64,000 bases of DNA from Kosakonia oryzae (GTDB lineage: Bacteria; Pseudomonadota; Gammaproteobacteria; Enterobacterales; Enterobacteriaceae): NCBI RefSeq assembly GCF_001658025.2, contig NZ_CP014007.2:4030001-4094000 (forward strand), read 5' to 3'. The notes under the pieces are model-generated. The model did no database searches, was not told the origin of the DNA, and saw nothing but the letters and a program-made list of their open reading frames with translations. The translations under genes were made by a program, and so were the position numbers. Every line of letters begins with the position of its first letter. The stretch's first letter is position 1. Positions 1 through 9,703 of the stretch are shown piece after piece.

Positions 1-1622
1 TCATCCTGATTTCCCTCGGTGGATTGACCGTTAATCTGCGTCATCCTGGCCCGCACAATCGGATAGAACGATTCCGGGCGCACATGATGTTCAGCCAGGA
101 ACGCCTTCATCGGCGCCACCTGCTCCGGCGCGATATTGATCAGGAAATAGTTTGGGCTTTCCGGCGGCAACTGCTGCTGCCAGCGATCCAGCAGATCGCC
201 GCGCAGTACCAGCAGCATCGCCAGCAACATAAAAGAGAGGGAAAATGCCGACAGTTGACTCAAGGTTGACCACGGTTGGCGCAACAGGCGATTCACCGCC
301 AGACGCAGCGGTAGCGCTTTCAGGGTCAGCCGTTTTAAAACACTGAGCAGCAGCCAGCCGACCACACCGCATAACAACGCGAGCACTACGGCCCCCGCCA
401 GCACCGACCACAGCAGCATACTGCCGCCCATCAGCCAGGCCAGCAGCGAAATCGCCACGGCGCAGATGACAGGAATATAGAACTTCAGCGGCCAGACGTT
501 CGCCACCGCATCGCGGCGCAATACGCGCAACGGCTGCGTGGCTAACAGCAAGCGATAAGGACGTAATCCCACCAGCAGCGAAATCACCACCACCGCGCCA
601 ACAGCCCACAGCCACGGCCACAAGCTGGCAGGCGGCAGCGCAGCGGGAAGCACCGGTTTGAGCAATACCATCAACACGCTTTCAAAAGCCAACCCCAGTA
701 CGCCGCCCGTCACCACTGCCAGCGCCAGCACCAATAGCCACTGTCCAACAATCAGCTTGCGCAGTTGCGCGCGCCCGGCGCCAAGGGTTTTCAGCACCGC
801 CACCAGATCGTAACGGCTGCGACAGTAGTGCGCCATCGCCACGGCCACCGCAGCCACTGCCAGCAGCAGGGTTAGCAGTGCCGAAAGCAGCAGAAACTGC
901 TGCGAACGCTGAAGCGATTTACCGAGCGCCCCTTCATCCTGTTCCATCCCGTACCAGCGATGCTCCGGTTTTAGCTGCGGCAGCAGCCACTTTTCGTAGG
1001 CGTCGATCTGTGCGGGCGTACCCGCAAATTTTGCGCGCCAGCTTACCCGGCTCCCCGGCTGTACGGCGCCGGTCTTCGCCACATCCGCCGTATTCATCAG
1101 CAGGCGCGGCGCCATCTGGAAGGGGTTGAAACCGGAATCCGGTTCTTGAACCACTTCACCGGCGATATGTAACGTTGCATCGCCAACATCGATCGTATCG
1201 CCAACCTTCAAATTGAGCAGCGCCATCAGCCGTGGCGCCAGCAATACGCTGCCCGCCTGCGGCTTCAGCCCGGCCGGACGGGTTTGCAGCTCGCCATAAA
1301 GCGGGTAAAGATCGTCGACCGCTTTCACATCCGCCAGTTGCGGCGTATCTCCGGCGAAGGTCATGGTGTTAAAGCTGATTTGCTCGTTCACTTTCAGGCC
1401 GAGTTTGCGCGCCTCATCCAGCCATGCTGCAGGGATTTCGCGGGAACTGCGCAGCGCCCGATCGCCAGCCATAAAGTCGCGGCTCTGCTGACTCAGCCCT
1501 TTTTCCATCCGATCGCTGATGTTGCCGAGCGCCAGCACGCAAGCGACAGAAAGGCTGAGCGCCATCCAGACAATCAGCAGCGAGGGCGAGCGCCATTCAC
1601 GCCAGAACCAGCGGGCAATCAT
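1..1622 (-). CDS. ybbP: YbbP, FtsX-like ABC transporter permease (partial)
   Basis: Large membrane subunit of the YbbA-YbbP ABC system, an FtsX/MacB-superfamily exporter of unknown substrate. The reading frame stays open from the ATG at 1622 to the window edge, giving about 540 of the roughly 800 residues in E. coli; the 3' end lies outside. One transmembrane helix is seen near the N-terminus, followed by a periplasmic region and then, from about residue 260, several strongly hydrophobic segments typical of an FtsX domain. The start overlaps the ybbA stop by four bases (ATGA), so the two are translationally coupled. Identification rests on the translated N-terminal half and on its ybbA and tesA neighbours. 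Confidence 0.9.
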   Translation of the reverse strand, partial: MIARWFWREWRSPSLLIVWMALSLSVACVLALGNISDRMEKGLSQQSRDFMAGDRALRSSREIPAAWLDEARKLGLKVNEQISFNTMTFAGDTPQLADVKAVDDLYPLYGELQTRPAGLKPQAGSVLLAPRLMALLNLKVGDTIDVGDATLHIAGEVVQEPDSGFNPFQMAPRLLMNTADVAKTGAVQPGSRVSWRAKFAGTPAQIDAYEKWLLPQLKPEHRWYGMEQDEGALGKSLQRSQQFLLLSALLTLLLAVAAVAVAMAHYCRSRYDLVAVLKTLGAGRAQLRKLIVGQWLLVLALAVVTGGVLGLAFESVLMVLLKPVLPAALPPASLWPWLWAVGAVVVISLLVGLRPYRLLLATQPLRVLRRDAVANVWPLKFYIPVICAVAISLLAWLMGGSMLLWSVLAGAVVLALLCGVVGWLLLSVLKRLTLKALPLRLAVNRLLRQPWSTLSQLSAFSLSFMLLAMLLVLRGDLLDRWQQQLPPESPNYFLINIAPEQVAPMKAFLAEHHVRPESFYPIVRARMTQINGQSTEGNQD

Positions 1623-2305
1623 GCTTCCTCCCGCAGTTCGCCATTAACCAGACGTAAGCGCCGGTTGCAGCGCGCCGCCAGCTGCGAATCATGCGTCACC
1701 AGAATTAATGTTGTGCCGTGCTGCTGATTCATGGAAAACAGCAGGTCGGCGATTTTGTCGCCGGTCTGTCGATCGAGGTTACCGGTGGGTTCATCGGCAA
1801 ACAGCACGGCCGGACGACCGTTAAAGGCGCGCGCCAGCGCCACTCGCTGCTGCTCGCCGCCAGAAAGTTGCGCAGGCAGGTGATCGAGGCGCTTGCCCAG
1901 CCCCAGCTCTTCCAGCAGGGCTTTAGCGCTGCCGCGGCTTTGGCCGCCGTTTTCTCCGCGCAGCAGGGCGGGTAACTCTACGTTTTCCAGAGCATTAAGC
2001 GTGGGGATCAACATAAACGACTGAAAAACAAAACCCACATTCTGCGCCCGCAGTGTCGCTCGCGCCTCTTCATCCATCGCATGCAGCGGCTTACCCAGCA
2101 GATGAACCTCCCCACTGCTGCCATCATCCAGCCCGGCGAGGATCGCCAGCAGGGTTGATTTACCGGATCCCGATTCGCCAATCAGGGCGATGGTCTCGGC
2201 TGGTTTGACAACAAGCTCAACTCCGGTAAGGATGGAAAGCTCATGCTCCCCCTGACCGACGGACTTCTTAAGACGATGAACTTCAACAATGTTTTCCGCT
2301 GGCAT
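1619..2305 (-). CDS. ybbA: YbbA, ABC transporter ATP-binding protein
   Basis: ATPase partner of YbbP, LolD/MacB-type, acting at the inner membrane. The 228 residues match the E. coli length. Walker A reads GESGSGKST (about residues 42-50), the signature is LSGGEQQR, and Walker B ends in [11 protein letters not shown]. The gene is divergent from tesA, and the two 5' ends overlap by about 30 bases, so the control region of each must lie inside the other's coding sequence. The transported substrate is unknown; in E. coli the genes sit beside lipase-like tesA, which suggests a lipid or hydrophobic compound, but this is inference. Confidence 0.95.
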   Translation of the reverse strand: MPAENIVEVHRLKKSVGQGEHELSILTGVELVVKPAETIALIGESGSGKSTLLAILAGLDDGSSGEVHLLGKPLHAMDEEARATLRAQNVGFVFQSFMLIPTLNALENVELPALLRGENGGQSRGSAKALLEELGLGKRLDHLPAQLSGGEQQRVALARAFNGRPAVLFADEPTGNLDRQTGDKIADLLFSMNQQHGTTLILVTHDSQLAARCNRRLRLVNGELREEA

Positions 2306-2899
2306 TTGCCCTTCCTGTTGTTGCTTTTGTTAACCTTTCGCGCCGCGGCGGCGGACACGTTGCTGATTCTGGGCGATAGCCTGAGCGCCGGTTACCGCAT
2401 GGCGGCGAACGCGGCCTGGCCCGCGCTGCTCAATGACAAATGGCAGCAGAAGCCGGTGGTGGTGAACGCCAGCATCAGCGGAGATACTTCGCAGCAAGGG
2501 CTGTCGCGTCTGCCCGCGCTGCTTAAAGAACATCAGCCGCACTGGGTACTGGTCGAACTGGGCGGTAACGATGGCCTGCGCGGTTTTGCGCCGCAGCAGA
2601 CAGAACAGACGCTGCGTCAAATATTGCAGGCGATCAAAGCCGCCAATGCAAAACCGCTGTTAATGCAAATTCGGCTGCCCGCCAACTACGGTCGTCGCTA
2701 TAATGAGGCGTTCAGCGCCATTTATCCTAAGCTCGCCAAAGAGTTGGATGTCCCTCTGCTGCCCTTTTTTATGGAAGAGGTCTATCTGAAACCACAATGG
2801 ATGCAGGATGATGGTATTCATCCCAACCGCGATGCCCAGCCGTTTATTGCCGACTGGATGGCGACGCGACTGGCTCCTTTAGTTAACCACGACTCCTGA
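2276..2899 (+). CDS. tesA: TesA, multifunctional acyl-CoA thioesterase I / lysophospholipase L1
   Basis: Periplasmic SGNH/GDSL hydrolase that cleaves acyl-CoA, lysophospholipids and some esters. I chose the ATG at 2276, which gives 207 residues and the [10 protein letters not shown] start of the family, rather than an in-frame upstream codon at 2243. A signal peptide (about residues 1-25, ending RAAA before ADTLL) is followed by block I GDSLS with the nucleophilic serine, GGNDG for block III, and DGIHPN near the C-terminus holding the catalytic Asp and His. It overlaps the 5' end of divergent ybbA. Confidence 0.96.
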   Translation: MNFNNVFRWHLPFLLLLLLTFRAAAADTLLILGDSLSAGYRMAANAAWPALLNDKWQQKPVVVNASISGDTSQQGLSRLPALLKEHQPHWVLVELGGNDGLRGFAPQQTEQTLRQILQAIKAANAKPLLMQIRLPANYGRRYNEAFSAIYPKLAKELDVPLLPFFMEEVYLKPQWMQDDGIHPNRDAQPFIADWMATRLAPLVNHDS

Positions 2900-2928
2900 G
2901 CATTCAGGCACGCCCCGCAGGTAAAGTT

Positions 2929-3699
2929 ATGCAAAAAACGGTCTTAATAACAGGATGTTCCAGCGGTATCGGTCTGGAAAGCGCGCGCGAACTCAAACGC
3001 CAGGGGTTCCGCGTACTGGCTGCCTGCCGCAAAGTGGACGATGTCGCCCGCATGAACCAGGAAGGCTTTACCGGTATTTTGCTGGATCTTGACGATCCGA
3101 CGAGCGTCGAACGCGCCGCCGATGAAGTGATCGCTCTGACCAACAACCGCCTGTATGGTCTCTTCAATAATGCGGGTTACGGCGTTTACGGCTCGCTGGA
3201 AACCATCAGCCGCCAGCAGTTAGAACAGCAGTTCTCCAGTAACTTTTTCGGCACCCACCAACTGACGATGCGCCTGCTGCCCGCCATGACACCGCACGGC
3301 GAAGGCCGCATTGTGATGACCTCATCAGTGATGGGGCTTATCTCTACGCCCGGCCGCGGTGCCTATGCCGCCAGCAAGTATGCGCTTGAAGCCTGGTCCG
3401 ACGCTTTGCGAATGGAGCTACGCCACAGCGGTGTCAAAGTCAGCCTGATTGAGCCAGGCCCTATCCGTACCCGTTTTACCGACAACGTTAATCAGACGCA
3501 GCGCGAAAAACCCGTGGAAAACCCCGGCATTGCGGCACGTTTTACCCTTGGCCCAGAGGCGGTAGTGGCAAAAGTGCGCCATGCTTTTGAAAGCGCGCAT
3601 CCCAAAATGCGCTATCCGGTTACGCTGGTGACCTGGGCGGTGAGCCTGCTGAAACGCCTGCTGCCTGGGCGCATGATGGATAAAATTTTGCGGGGGTGA
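2929..3699 (+). CDS. ybbO: YbbO, short-chain dehydrogenase/reductase
   Basis: NAD(P)-dependent SDR; the E. coli protein reduces aliphatic aldehydes. The 256 residues start right at the Rossmann fold, with the cofactor-binding TGCSSGIG motif at residues 8-15, NNAGYG in the middle, and the catalytic YAASK (Tyr and Lys four residues apart) at about residue 146. The E. coli protein is annotated with a slightly longer N-terminus; here the ATG at 2929 is the best start. It lies 29 bases after tesA on the same strand and probably shares its transcript, and cnoX follows after 61 bases. Confidence 0.93.
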   Translation: MQKTVLITGCSSGIGLESARELKRQGFRVLAACRKVDDVARMNQEGFTGILLDLDDPTSVERAADEVIALTNNRLYGLFNNAGYGVYGSLETISRQQLEQQFSSNFFGTHQLTMRLLPAMTPHGEGRIVMTSSVMGLISTPGRGAYAASKYALEAWSDALRMELRHSGVKVSLIEPGPIRTRFTDNVNQTQREKPVENPGIAARFTLGPEAVVAKVRHAFESAHPKMRYPVTLVTWAVSLLKRLLPGRMMDKILRG

Positions 3700-3760
3700 G
3701 TTGAAGGCGCAATATCCTCCCCCATGTAAGAACAATGAGTTAAAAAACAGAGAATTTCCT

Positions 3761-4615
3761 ATGTCCGTACAGAATATTGTCAATATTACCGAAGTGAACC
3801 TGCAACAGGTGCTTGAGCAGTCGATGGCCACGCCGGTGCTGTTCTATTTCTGGTCCGATCGTAGCCAGCACTGCCAGCAACTGACACCGGTGCTGGAAAG
3901 CCTGGCCGCGCAGTACAACGGACAGTTTATTCTGGCGAAAGTCGATTGCGACGCTGAGCAAATGGTGGCGTCGCAGTTTGGTCTGCGCGCCATTCCTACC
4001 GTCTACCTGTTCCAGAACGGCCAGCCGGTTGATGGTTTCCAGGGGCCGCAGCCGGAAGAAGCCATCCGCGCATTGCTGGATAAAGTCCTGCCGCGTGAAG
4101 AGGAACTGAAAGCGCAACAGGCGATGCAACTGATGCAGGAAGGCAAGCACGGCGAAGCGTTGCCGCTGCTGAAAGAGGCCTGGCAGCTTTCGCAGCAAAA
4201 CAGCGAAATCGGCCTGCTACTGGCGGAAACGCTGATTGTATTGAACCGCGCGGATGAAGCCGAGAACGTGCTGAAAACCATCCCGTTACAGGATCAGGAT
4301 ACCCGCTATCAGGGGCTGGTTGCGCAGATTGAACTGCTGAAAAAAGCCGCCGATACGCCGGAGATCCAGCAGTTACAAAAACAGGTTGCCGACAATCCGC
4401 AGGACGCGCTGCTGGCCACGCAACTCGCGCTGCAACTGCACCAGGTCGGGCGCAACGAAGAAGCGCTGGAGCTGCTGTTCAGCCATCTGCGTAAAGATCT
4501 CAGTGCCGCCGACGGCGAAGCGCGTAAAATGCTGCAAGAGATTCTTGCCGCGCTGGGAACCGGCGACGCGCTGGCCTCGAAATACCGCCGCCAGCTTTAC
4601 TCCCTGCTTTACTAA
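3761..4615 (+). CDS. cnoX: CnoX (YbbN), chaperedoxin
   Basis: Cytoplasmic stress chaperone that protects proteins from oxidative (bleach) damage and hands clients to GroEL and DnaK. Residues 1-110 form a thioredoxin fold in which the usual CxxC is replaced by SQHC (Cys38), the hallmark of CnoX, with a second cysteine near residue 64 in KVDCDAEQ. The remainder is a TPR-rich helical domain. The start at 3761 (MSVQNIVN) matches E. coli and gives 284 residues; an upstream in-frame codon at 3701 has no support. It follows ybbO. Confidence 0.95.
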   Translation: MSVQNIVNITEVNLQQVLEQSMATPVLFYFWSDRSQHCQQLTPVLESLAAQYNGQFILAKVDCDAEQMVASQFGLRAIPTVYLFQNGQPVDGFQGPQPEEAIRALLDKVLPREEELKAQQAMQLMQEGKHGEALPLLKEAWQLSQQNSEIGLLLAETLIVLNRADEAENVLKTIPLQDQDTRYQGLVAQIELLKKAADTPEIQQLQKQVADNPQDALLATQLALQLHQVGRNEEALELLFSHLRKDLSAADGEARKMLQEILAALGTGDALASKYRRQLYSLLY

Positions 4616-4627
4616 TTCCCCCGCTAA

Positions 4628-4659
4628 ATTTGGCGATCGTGCTGTTTTGATCGCCAAAT
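4628..4659. terminator. Inverted repeat after cnoX
   Basis: A perfect 11-base stem, ATTTGGCGATC paired with GATCGCCAAAT across a 10-base loop, lies just after the cnoX stop and about 40 bases before the qmcA start. It lacks a T-run, so it may be an imperfect terminator, an mRNA-stabilising hairpin or a read-through attenuator between cnoX and qmcA. Confidence 0.45.
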
Positions 4660-4699
4660 CGGGCTAAGATGGCATCAAATTAAACAGGAGGTTTTTTTG

Positions 4700-5617
4700 A
4701 TGCCAATCGTCATTCTGGTTCTTATCTTTGTCGCGCTGGTGGTGGTTATTTCCGGCGTCAAAATCGTACCGCAAGGTTTCCAGTGGACGGTGGAACGCTT
4801 TGGCCGCTTTACCCGAACCCTGCAGCCGGGCCTGAGCCTGGTGGTGCCGTTTATGGATCGTATTGGTCGTAAAATCAATATGATGGAGCAGGTTCTCGAT
4901 ATCCCCTCGCAGGAAGTTATCTCGAAAGATAACGCCAACGTCACCATCGATGCGGTCTGTTTTATTCAGGTAATTGATGCGCCGCGCGCCGCTTATGAAG
5001 TCAGCAATCTGGAACAGGCAATCATCAACCTGACGATGACCAACATTCGTACGGTGCTCGGCTCGATGGAGCTGGACGAAATGCTCTCGCAGCGCGACAG
5101 CATCAACACACGCCTGCTGCACATTGTCGATGAAGCCACCAATCCGTGGGGCGTGAAGGTAACCCGTATTGAGATCCGCGATGTTCGCCCACCGGCAGAA
5201 CTGATTGCCTCGATGAATGCGCAGATGAAAGCCGAACGTACCAAACGCGCTTATATCCTTGAAGCAGAAGGGATTCGCCAGGCGGAAATCCTCAAAGCCG
5301 AAGGGGAAAAACAGTCGCAGATTTTGAAAGCGGAAGGCGATCGTCAATCGGCATTCCTGCAAGCAGAAGCGCGCGAACGTTCTGCCGAAGCGGAGGCCCG
5401 CGCAACGCAGATGGTTTCTGAAGCCATTGCCGCCGGGGATATTCAGGCGGTGAACCACTTTGTGGCGCAGAAATACACCGAAGCGCTGCAACAGATCGGC
5501 TCGGCGAATAACAGCAAAGTCGTGATGATGCCGCTGGATGCCAGCAGCCTGATGGGTTCGATTGCCGGGATCGCTGAGCTTATCAAAGACAGCTCCAGCG
5601 AGCGGACTAAACGATGA
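4700..5617 (+). CDS. qmcA: QmcA (YbbK), SPFH/band-7 membrane protein
   Basis: Inner-membrane SPFH-domain protein, the stomatin/paraslipin type; the E. coli protein forms large assemblies with FtsH and HflKC-like properties. An N-terminal transmembrane helix (residues 1-20) is followed by the SPFH domain (about 25-200) and an Ala/Glu-rich coiled coil with repeated ILKAEG units at 215-250. Start ATG 4700 follows the strong site AGGAGG at 4685-4690; the TTG immediately before it was not used. The 305 residues equal the E. coli size. The stop overlaps the ybbJ start by four bases, the usual SPFH-NfeD pairing. Confidence 0.95.
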   Translation: MPIVILVLIFVALVVVISGVKIVPQGFQWTVERFGRFTRTLQPGLSLVVPFMDRIGRKINMMEQVLDIPSQEVISKDNANVTIDAVCFIQVIDAPRAAYEVSNLEQAIINLTMTNIRTVLGSMELDEMLSQRDSINTRLLHIVDEATNPWGVKVTRIEIRDVRPPAELIASMNAQMKAERTKRAYILEAEGIRQAEILKAEGEKQSQILKAEGDRQSAFLQAEARERSAEAEARATQMVSEAIAAGDIQAVNHFVAQKYTEALQQIGSANNSKVVMMPLDASSLMGSIAGIAELIKDSSSERTKR

Positions 5618-6072
5618 TCGCGCTGCTGCTCGAACACACCCATCTCGCCTGGCTGGTGCTGGGCGGATTGCTGCTCGCCGCCGAAATGCTCGGCGGTAAC
5701 GGCTATTTATTGTGGAGCGGCGTGGCGGCAGTGATCACCGGTTTGCTGGCGTGGATCATTCCTTTCAGTTGGGAGTGGCAAGGGGTGCTGTTTGCCCTGC
5801 TCACCCTGCTGGCCGCCTGGCTATGGTGGAAATGGCTGAGCAGCCGGGTGAAACAGCAGAAACCCGCCGATGCCTCGCTTAATCTGCGCGGGCAACAACT
5901 GATGGGACGCCGCTTTCAGTTAGATAACGCTCTGGTTAATGGGCGTGGTCATATGCGCGTCGGCGACAGTTCATGGCCGGTCAGCGCCGATGACGATCTC
6001 GCCGCCGGCACGCGCGTCGAAGTGATTGCCGTGGAAGGCATTACGCTGCGGGTTAAAGCCGTGAGCGAATAG
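5614..6072 (+). CDS. ybbJ: YbbJ, NfeD-like partner of QmcA
   Basis: Small inner-membrane protein with two or three hydrophobic segments in residues 10-80 followed by a C-terminal OB-fold domain of the NfeD type (about 90-150, with [14 protein letters not shown] at the end). It is translationally coupled to qmcA through an ATGA overlap. In E. coli qmcA-ybbJ suppresses defects of ftsH htpX mutants, so the pair is thought to support membrane protein quality control. The 152 residues match the orthologue. Confidence 0.93.
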   Translation: MIALLLEHTHLAWLVLGGLLLAAEMLGGNGYLLWSGVAAVITGLLAWIIPFSWEWQGVLFALLTLLAAWLWWKWLSSRVKQQKPADASLNLRGQQLMGRRFQLDNALVNGRGHMRVGDSSWPVSADDDLAAGTRVEVIAVEGITLRVKAVSE

Positions 6073-6075
6073 TGC

Positions 6076-6483
6076 TCACCCTTTCGCGTGATGGCAACAG
6101 CCGGAAAGGTTATCAATAATCGGGCACTCGGCGCTGTCATCGCCTGGGCAGGAATCCGCCAGCGCCAACAGTTGCGTGCGCATTACCTGTAATTCCTTAA
6201 TATGACGCTCAATCTCCGCCACTTTTTGTAATGTCCGCGCTTTCACATCGGCGCTGTGGCGGGCCGGATCGTTGAACAACGTCACCAGTTCGCCGCACTC
6301 TTCAAGGTTAAACCCAACCTGCCGCGCCTGACGCAGCAGCGTCAGTTCGTTCAGATGCTGCTGGCTGTAACTACGGTAGCCGTTCTCGCTGCGTAGCGGC
6401 GGCGTCACCAGCCCTTTCTCTTCATAAAAACGAATCGCTTTGCTGGTTAAACCGGTTTTTTTTGCCACATCGCTGATATTCAT
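6076..6483 (-). CDS. cueR: CueR, copper-responsive MerR-family regulator
   Basis: Cu(I) sensor that activates copA and cueO by distorting promoters with 19-base spacers. The 135 residues equal E. coli CueR. The winged helix ([22 protein letters not shown]) is at residues 3-25, a dimerisation helix follows, and the metal-binding loop carries Cys112 and Cys120 ([10 protein letters not shown]), with a CCHH tail. It converges with ybbJ (three-base gap). Its target promoter lies in this window, upstream of copA at about 7040. Confidence 0.97.
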   Translation of the reverse strand: MNISDVAKKTGLTSKAIRFYEEKGLVTPPLRSENGYRSYSQQHLNELTLLRQARQVGFNLEECGELVTLFNDPARHSADVKARTLQKVAEIERHIKELQVMRTQLLALADSCPGDDSAECPIIDNLSGCCHHAKG

Positions 6484-6654
6484 TTTTTCACCTTGCTGCC
6501 GAACCTCTGATTTATAATATAAATCGCAAACATGTAATCAACCAAATATATCCATGTAACTAATATATTTTTTATTTACCCACCTTGCCGCTTCGCTATA
6601 ACATGTGGCCGGATGTTTCAAAGAATGATAAATGATTTACACACAGGAGTGTTT

Positions 6655-6951
6655 ATGAGTGATATGGCGTTTTGCCGTGGTTGCGGAAAGGAAATACATA
6701 AAGAAGCGGTGGCCTGCCCGCATTGCGGCGCGCCACAAAATATTGCCGGGAAGAAAAGCCGAATTTCCGCTGCGTTGTTCGCCTTCTTCTTAGGTGGTTT
6801 TGGTGCACACAAGTTTTATTTAGGGAAACCAGGACAGGGGATCCTTTATCTTCTGTTTTGCTGGACCTTTATTCCGGCGATCATCTCTTTCGTCGAATTT
6901 ATTATTTATCTGTGCAACTCCGATCAGGAATTTGCCCGTAAATACGGTTGA
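6655..6951 (+). CDS. Small TM2-domain membrane protein with zinc ribbon
   Basis: 98-residue protein. Residues 7-24 hold two CxxC pairs (Cys7, Cys10, Cys21, Cys24), a rubredoxin-like zinc ribbon. Residues 35-95 form a TM2 domain: a helix containing AAFFLGGFGAHKFYLG-like sequence, a short turn with the conserved GxxGAHxFY pattern, and a second helix. The start at 6655 is favoured by an AGGAG site at 6646-6650; an earlier codon at 6613 is not needed. TM2 proteins have no settled bacterial function. It occupies the place where E. coli has glsA and ybaT, between cueR and copA, and is closed by its own terminator, so a role in copper handling is not implied. Confidence 0.82.
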   Translation: MSDMAFCRGCGKEIHKEAVACPHCGAPQNIAGKKSRISAALFAFFLGGFGAHKFYLGKPGQGILYLLFCWTFIPAIISFVEFIIYLCNSDQEFARKYG

Positions 6952-6969
6952 GTTCGGCTCGCTGACAAT

Positions 6970-7005
6970 CAACAAACCCCGCCCGATGCGGGGTTTGTTG
7001 TTTAT
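6970..7005 (+). terminator. Rho-independent terminator of the TM2 gene
   Basis: Thirteen-base perfect stem (6970-6982 with 6988-7000), five-base loop, rich in GC at the apex, followed by TTTAT. It separates the TM2 gene from the copA promoter. Confidence 0.88.
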
Positions 7006-7039
7006 AAACCGCTAATGCCATCATCGTGAATATAAGGCC

Positions 7040-7070
7040 TTGACCTTCCCCTTGATGGAAGGTTTAAGCT
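7040..7070 (+). promoter_or_regulatory. CueR-activated copA promoter
   Basis: The -35 element TTGACC (7040-7045) and a -10 like TAAGCT (7065-7070) are 19 bases apart, the long spacing required by MerR-family activators. Within the spacer lies the dyad ACCTTCC-N7-GGAAGGT (7043-7063), which differs from the E. coli copA operator only in the centre. Confidence 0.9.
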
Positions 7071-7114
7071 TCACTTCACTCAGTATTGAAGCACCACAAC
7101 CAAGGAGATTTACC

Positions 7115-9613
7115 ATGTCTCATACCATAGAACTAAACCTGGATGGCCTCTCCTGCGGCCATTGCGTTAAACGCGTCAAAGAGAGCCTGGAAAAACGCCC
7201 CGATGTTGAACAGGCGGACGTGACCATTGAACGTGCCGAAGTCACTGGCAGCGCCAGCGCTGATGCGCTGATCGCGACCATTAAAGAAGCCGGATACGGC
7301 GCGAGCTTAAGCCACCCAAAGGCTAAACCGCTGACAGAGTCATCACTCCCGTCGGAAGCACTGACAGCGGCCACCCCTGAGCTTCCGGCAGCCAGCGACC
7401 TTGATGACAGCCAACAGCTGTTGATCAACGGCATGAGCTGCGCCAGTTGTGTTTCCCGGGTACAAAAAGCCTTGCAGGCCGTACCGGGCGTGACGCAGGC
7501 ACGGGTCAATCTGGCGGAGCGCACTGCGTTAGTCATGGGTAGCGCGCCCGCCGCTGAATTAGTCAGTGCCGTAGAGCAAGCGGGCTACGGCGCTGAAGCC
7601 ATAGAAGATGATATTAAGCGCCGCGAGCGCCAGCAGGAAACCGCGCTCGCCACCATGAAGCGCTTCCGCTGGCAGGCGATTGTCGCGCTGGTGGTCGGCG
7701 TACCCATCATGGTCTGGGGCATGGTGGGTGACAATATGATGGTCACCGACAGCAATCGCGCCCTGTGGCTGTTTATCGGCCTGATTACCCTGGCGGTGAT
7801 GATTGTCGCCGGTGGGCACTTCTACTCCAGCGCGTGGAAAAGCCTGCGTAACGGTGCCGCTACCATGGATACGCTGGTGGCGCTGGGAACCGGTGCCGCC
7901 TGGCTCTATTCGATGAGTGTTAATATCTGGCCGCAGTGGTTCCCAATGGAAGCCCGCCATCTGTATTACGAAGCGAGCGCGATGATTATCGGCCTGATAA
8001 ATCTCGGCCATATGCTGGAAGCCCGCGCCCGCCAGCGTTCATCAAAAGCGCTGGAACGCTTACTGGATTTAACACCGCCAACGGCGCGGGTCGTTACTGA
8101 CGACGGCGAAAAAAATCTGCCACTGGCAGAAGTACAGCCGGGAATGACATTGCGTCTTACCACCGGCGATCGCGTGCCGGTAGATGGCGAAATCAGCCAG
8201 GGCGAAGCCTGGTTCGATGAAGCGATGCTGACCGGCGAACCCGTGCCGCAGGAAAAAAGTATCGGCGAAAGCATTCACGCCGGGACGGTGGTGCAGGACG
8301 GTAGCGTCCTGTTTACCGCCAGCGCGGTCGGTAGCCACACCACCCTTTCGCGCATCATCCGGATGGTGCGTCAGGCGCAAAGCAGCAAGCCGGAAATTGG
8401 TCAACTGGCCGACCGTATTTCGGCGGTATTTGTGCCGGTGGTGGTCGCTATCGCCCTGCTCAGCGGCGCAATCTGGTACTTCGCGGGTCCTGCGCCGCAA
8501 ATCGTTTATACGCTGGTGATCGCCACCACCGTGCTGATTATTGCCTGCCCGTGTGCGCTGGGGCTGGCAACGCCGATGTCGATTATCTCCGGCGTCGGTC
8601 GCGCTGCGGAATTTGGCGTGCTGGTGCGCGATGCCGATGCTCTGCAACGCGCCAGTACGCTGGATACGATCGTGTTTGATAAAACCGGTACCCTGACGCG
8701 TGGCAAGCCGGAAGTGGTCAGCGTGAAAACGCTGAATGGCGACGATTCGGCGGCGCTGCGTCTGGCGGCGGCGCTGGAGCAAGGTTCCAGCCACCCGCTG
8801 GCGCGGGCGATCGTGGAAAAAGCGGGCAGCGATGCGCTGCCGACGGTGAATCAATTCCGCACGTTACGCGGGCTGGGCGTCAGCGGTATTGTCGATGGAC
8901 GCACTGTATTGCTCGGCAATCAGGCTCTGCTGGCAGAGCAGAAGGTGGATACCCGCGCGCTTGACGATGAGATAGCCGCTCAGGCCAGCCTTGGAGCAAC
9001 ACCAGTGCTACTGGCGGTGGAAGGCGTCGCCACGGCGCTGTTCGCTATTCGCGATCCGCTGCGCGATGACAGCGTGGAAGCCCTGCAACGCTTGCACCGC
9101 GCCGGTTATCGCCTGGTGATGCTTACCGGTGATAACCCCATTACGGCCAACGCGATTGCCAAAGAGGCCGGGATTGATGAGGTGATTGCCGGCGTTCTGC
9201 CTGATGGCAAAGCCGAGGCGATCAAAAACCTGCAACAGCAGGGTCGCCAGGTGGCGATGGTGGGTGATGGAATAAACGACGCGCCGGCACTGGCGCAGGC
9301 CGACGTCGGGATCGCCATGGGCGGCGGCAGTGATGTTGCCATTGAAACTGCCGCGATTACGTTGATGCGCCATAGTTTGCTGGGCGTCGCTGATGCGCTG
9401 GCGATTGCCAAAGCGACGCTGCGCAATATGAAGCAAAACCTGCTGGGGGCGTTTGTTTATAACTCGCTGGGTATTCCGATTGCTGCCGGAATTCTCTGGC
9501 CGCTGACCGGCACCCTGCTCAACCCGGTTGTGGCGGGTGCGGCAATGGCGCTCTCCTCCATTACGGTGGTCAGCAACGCCAACCGTCTGCTGCGTTTTAA
9601 ACCTCACCAGTAA
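7115..9613 (+). CDS. copA: CopA, Cu(I)-exporting P1B-type ATPase
   Basis: Inner-membrane ATPase that pumps Cu(I) from cytosol to periplasm. The ATG at 7115 follows AAGGAG and begins [11 protein letters not shown]. Two N-terminal metal-binding domains carry CGHC (residues 14-17) and CASC (about 109-112). Eight transmembrane helices follow, with the CPC copper site in ACPCALG (about residue 479-481), TGE in the actuator, the phosphorylated aspartate in DKTGTLT, HP in SSHPLAR and GDGIND. Length 832 against 834 in E. coli. It is controlled by the CueR promoter upstream and has a programmed frameshift site after the first domain. Confidence 0.98.
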   Translation: MSHTIELNLDGLSCGHCVKRVKESLEKRPDVEQADVTIERAEVTGSASADALIATIKEAGYGASLSHPKAKPLTESSLPSEALTAATPELPAASDLDDSQQLLINGMSCASCVSRVQKALQAVPGVTQARVNLAERTALVMGSAPAAELVSAVEQAGYGAEAIEDDIKRRERQQETALATMKRFRWQAIVALVVGVPIMVWGMVGDNMMVTDSNRALWLFIGLITLAVMIVAGGHFYSSAWKSLRNGAATMDTLVALGTGAAWLYSMSVNIWPQWFPMEARHLYYEASAMIIGLINLGHMLEARARQRSSKALERLLDLTPPTARVVTDDGEKNLPLAEVQPGMTLRLTTGDRVPVDGEISQGEAWFDEAMLTGEPVPQEKSIGESIHAGTVVQDGSVLFTASAVGSHTTLSRIIRMVRQAQSSKPEIGQLADRISAVFVPVVVAIALLSGAIWYFAGPAPQIVYTLVIATTVLIIACPCALGLATPMSIISGVGRAAEFGVLVRDADALQRASTLDTIVFDKTGTLTRGKPEVVSVKTLNGDDSAALRLAAALEQGSSHPLARAIVEKAGSDALPTVNQFRTLRGLGVSGIVDGRTVLLGNQALLAEQKVDTRALDDEIAAQASLGATPVLLAVEGVATALFAIRDPLRDDSVEALQRLHRAGYRLVMLTGDNPITANAIAKEAGIDEVIAGVLPDGKAEAIKNLQQQGRQVAMVGDGINDAPALAQADVGIAMGGGSDVAIETAAITLMRHSLLGVADALAIAKATLRNMKQNLLGAFVYNSLGIPIAAGILWPLTGTLLNPVVAGAAMALSSITVVSNANRLLRFKPHQ
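7315..7326 (+). promoter_or_regulatory. Programmed -1 frameshift site producing CopA(Z)
   Basis: The heptamer CCCAAAG (7315-7321) is in the proper X XXY YYZ register (CAC CCA AAG in frame zero, codons 67-69). A -1 slip gives CCC AAA GGC TAA: one glycine is added and translation stops at 7324-7326. The product, 70 residues from 7115, is the first metal-binding domain alone, the same size as E. coli CopA(Z), a soluble copper chaperone. Conservation of the heptamer, the glycine and the stop is seen directly; frameshifting itself is inferred from E. coli. Confidence 0.85.
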
Positions 9614-9625
9614 CCAGCCAATGTT

Positions 9626-9652
9626 ACCCCGCCGTTCAGGCGGCGGGGTTTG
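9626..9652 (+). terminator. copA terminator
   Basis: Nine-base GC-rich stem ACCCCGCCG/CGGCGGGGT with a six-base loop, 12 bases after the copA stop, followed by a short T stretch. Confidence 0.75.
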
Positions 9653-9703
9653 CACCTTGCAGCCTGCCGCGTTAGCATGGGATTTTTCACCCGGAAAGCG
9701 CGT

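Noticed and set aside
4664-5491. Minus-strand frame of 275 codons opposite qmcA
   Set aside because: Shadow of a conserved gene; Phe/Arg/His-rich and unlike any protein.
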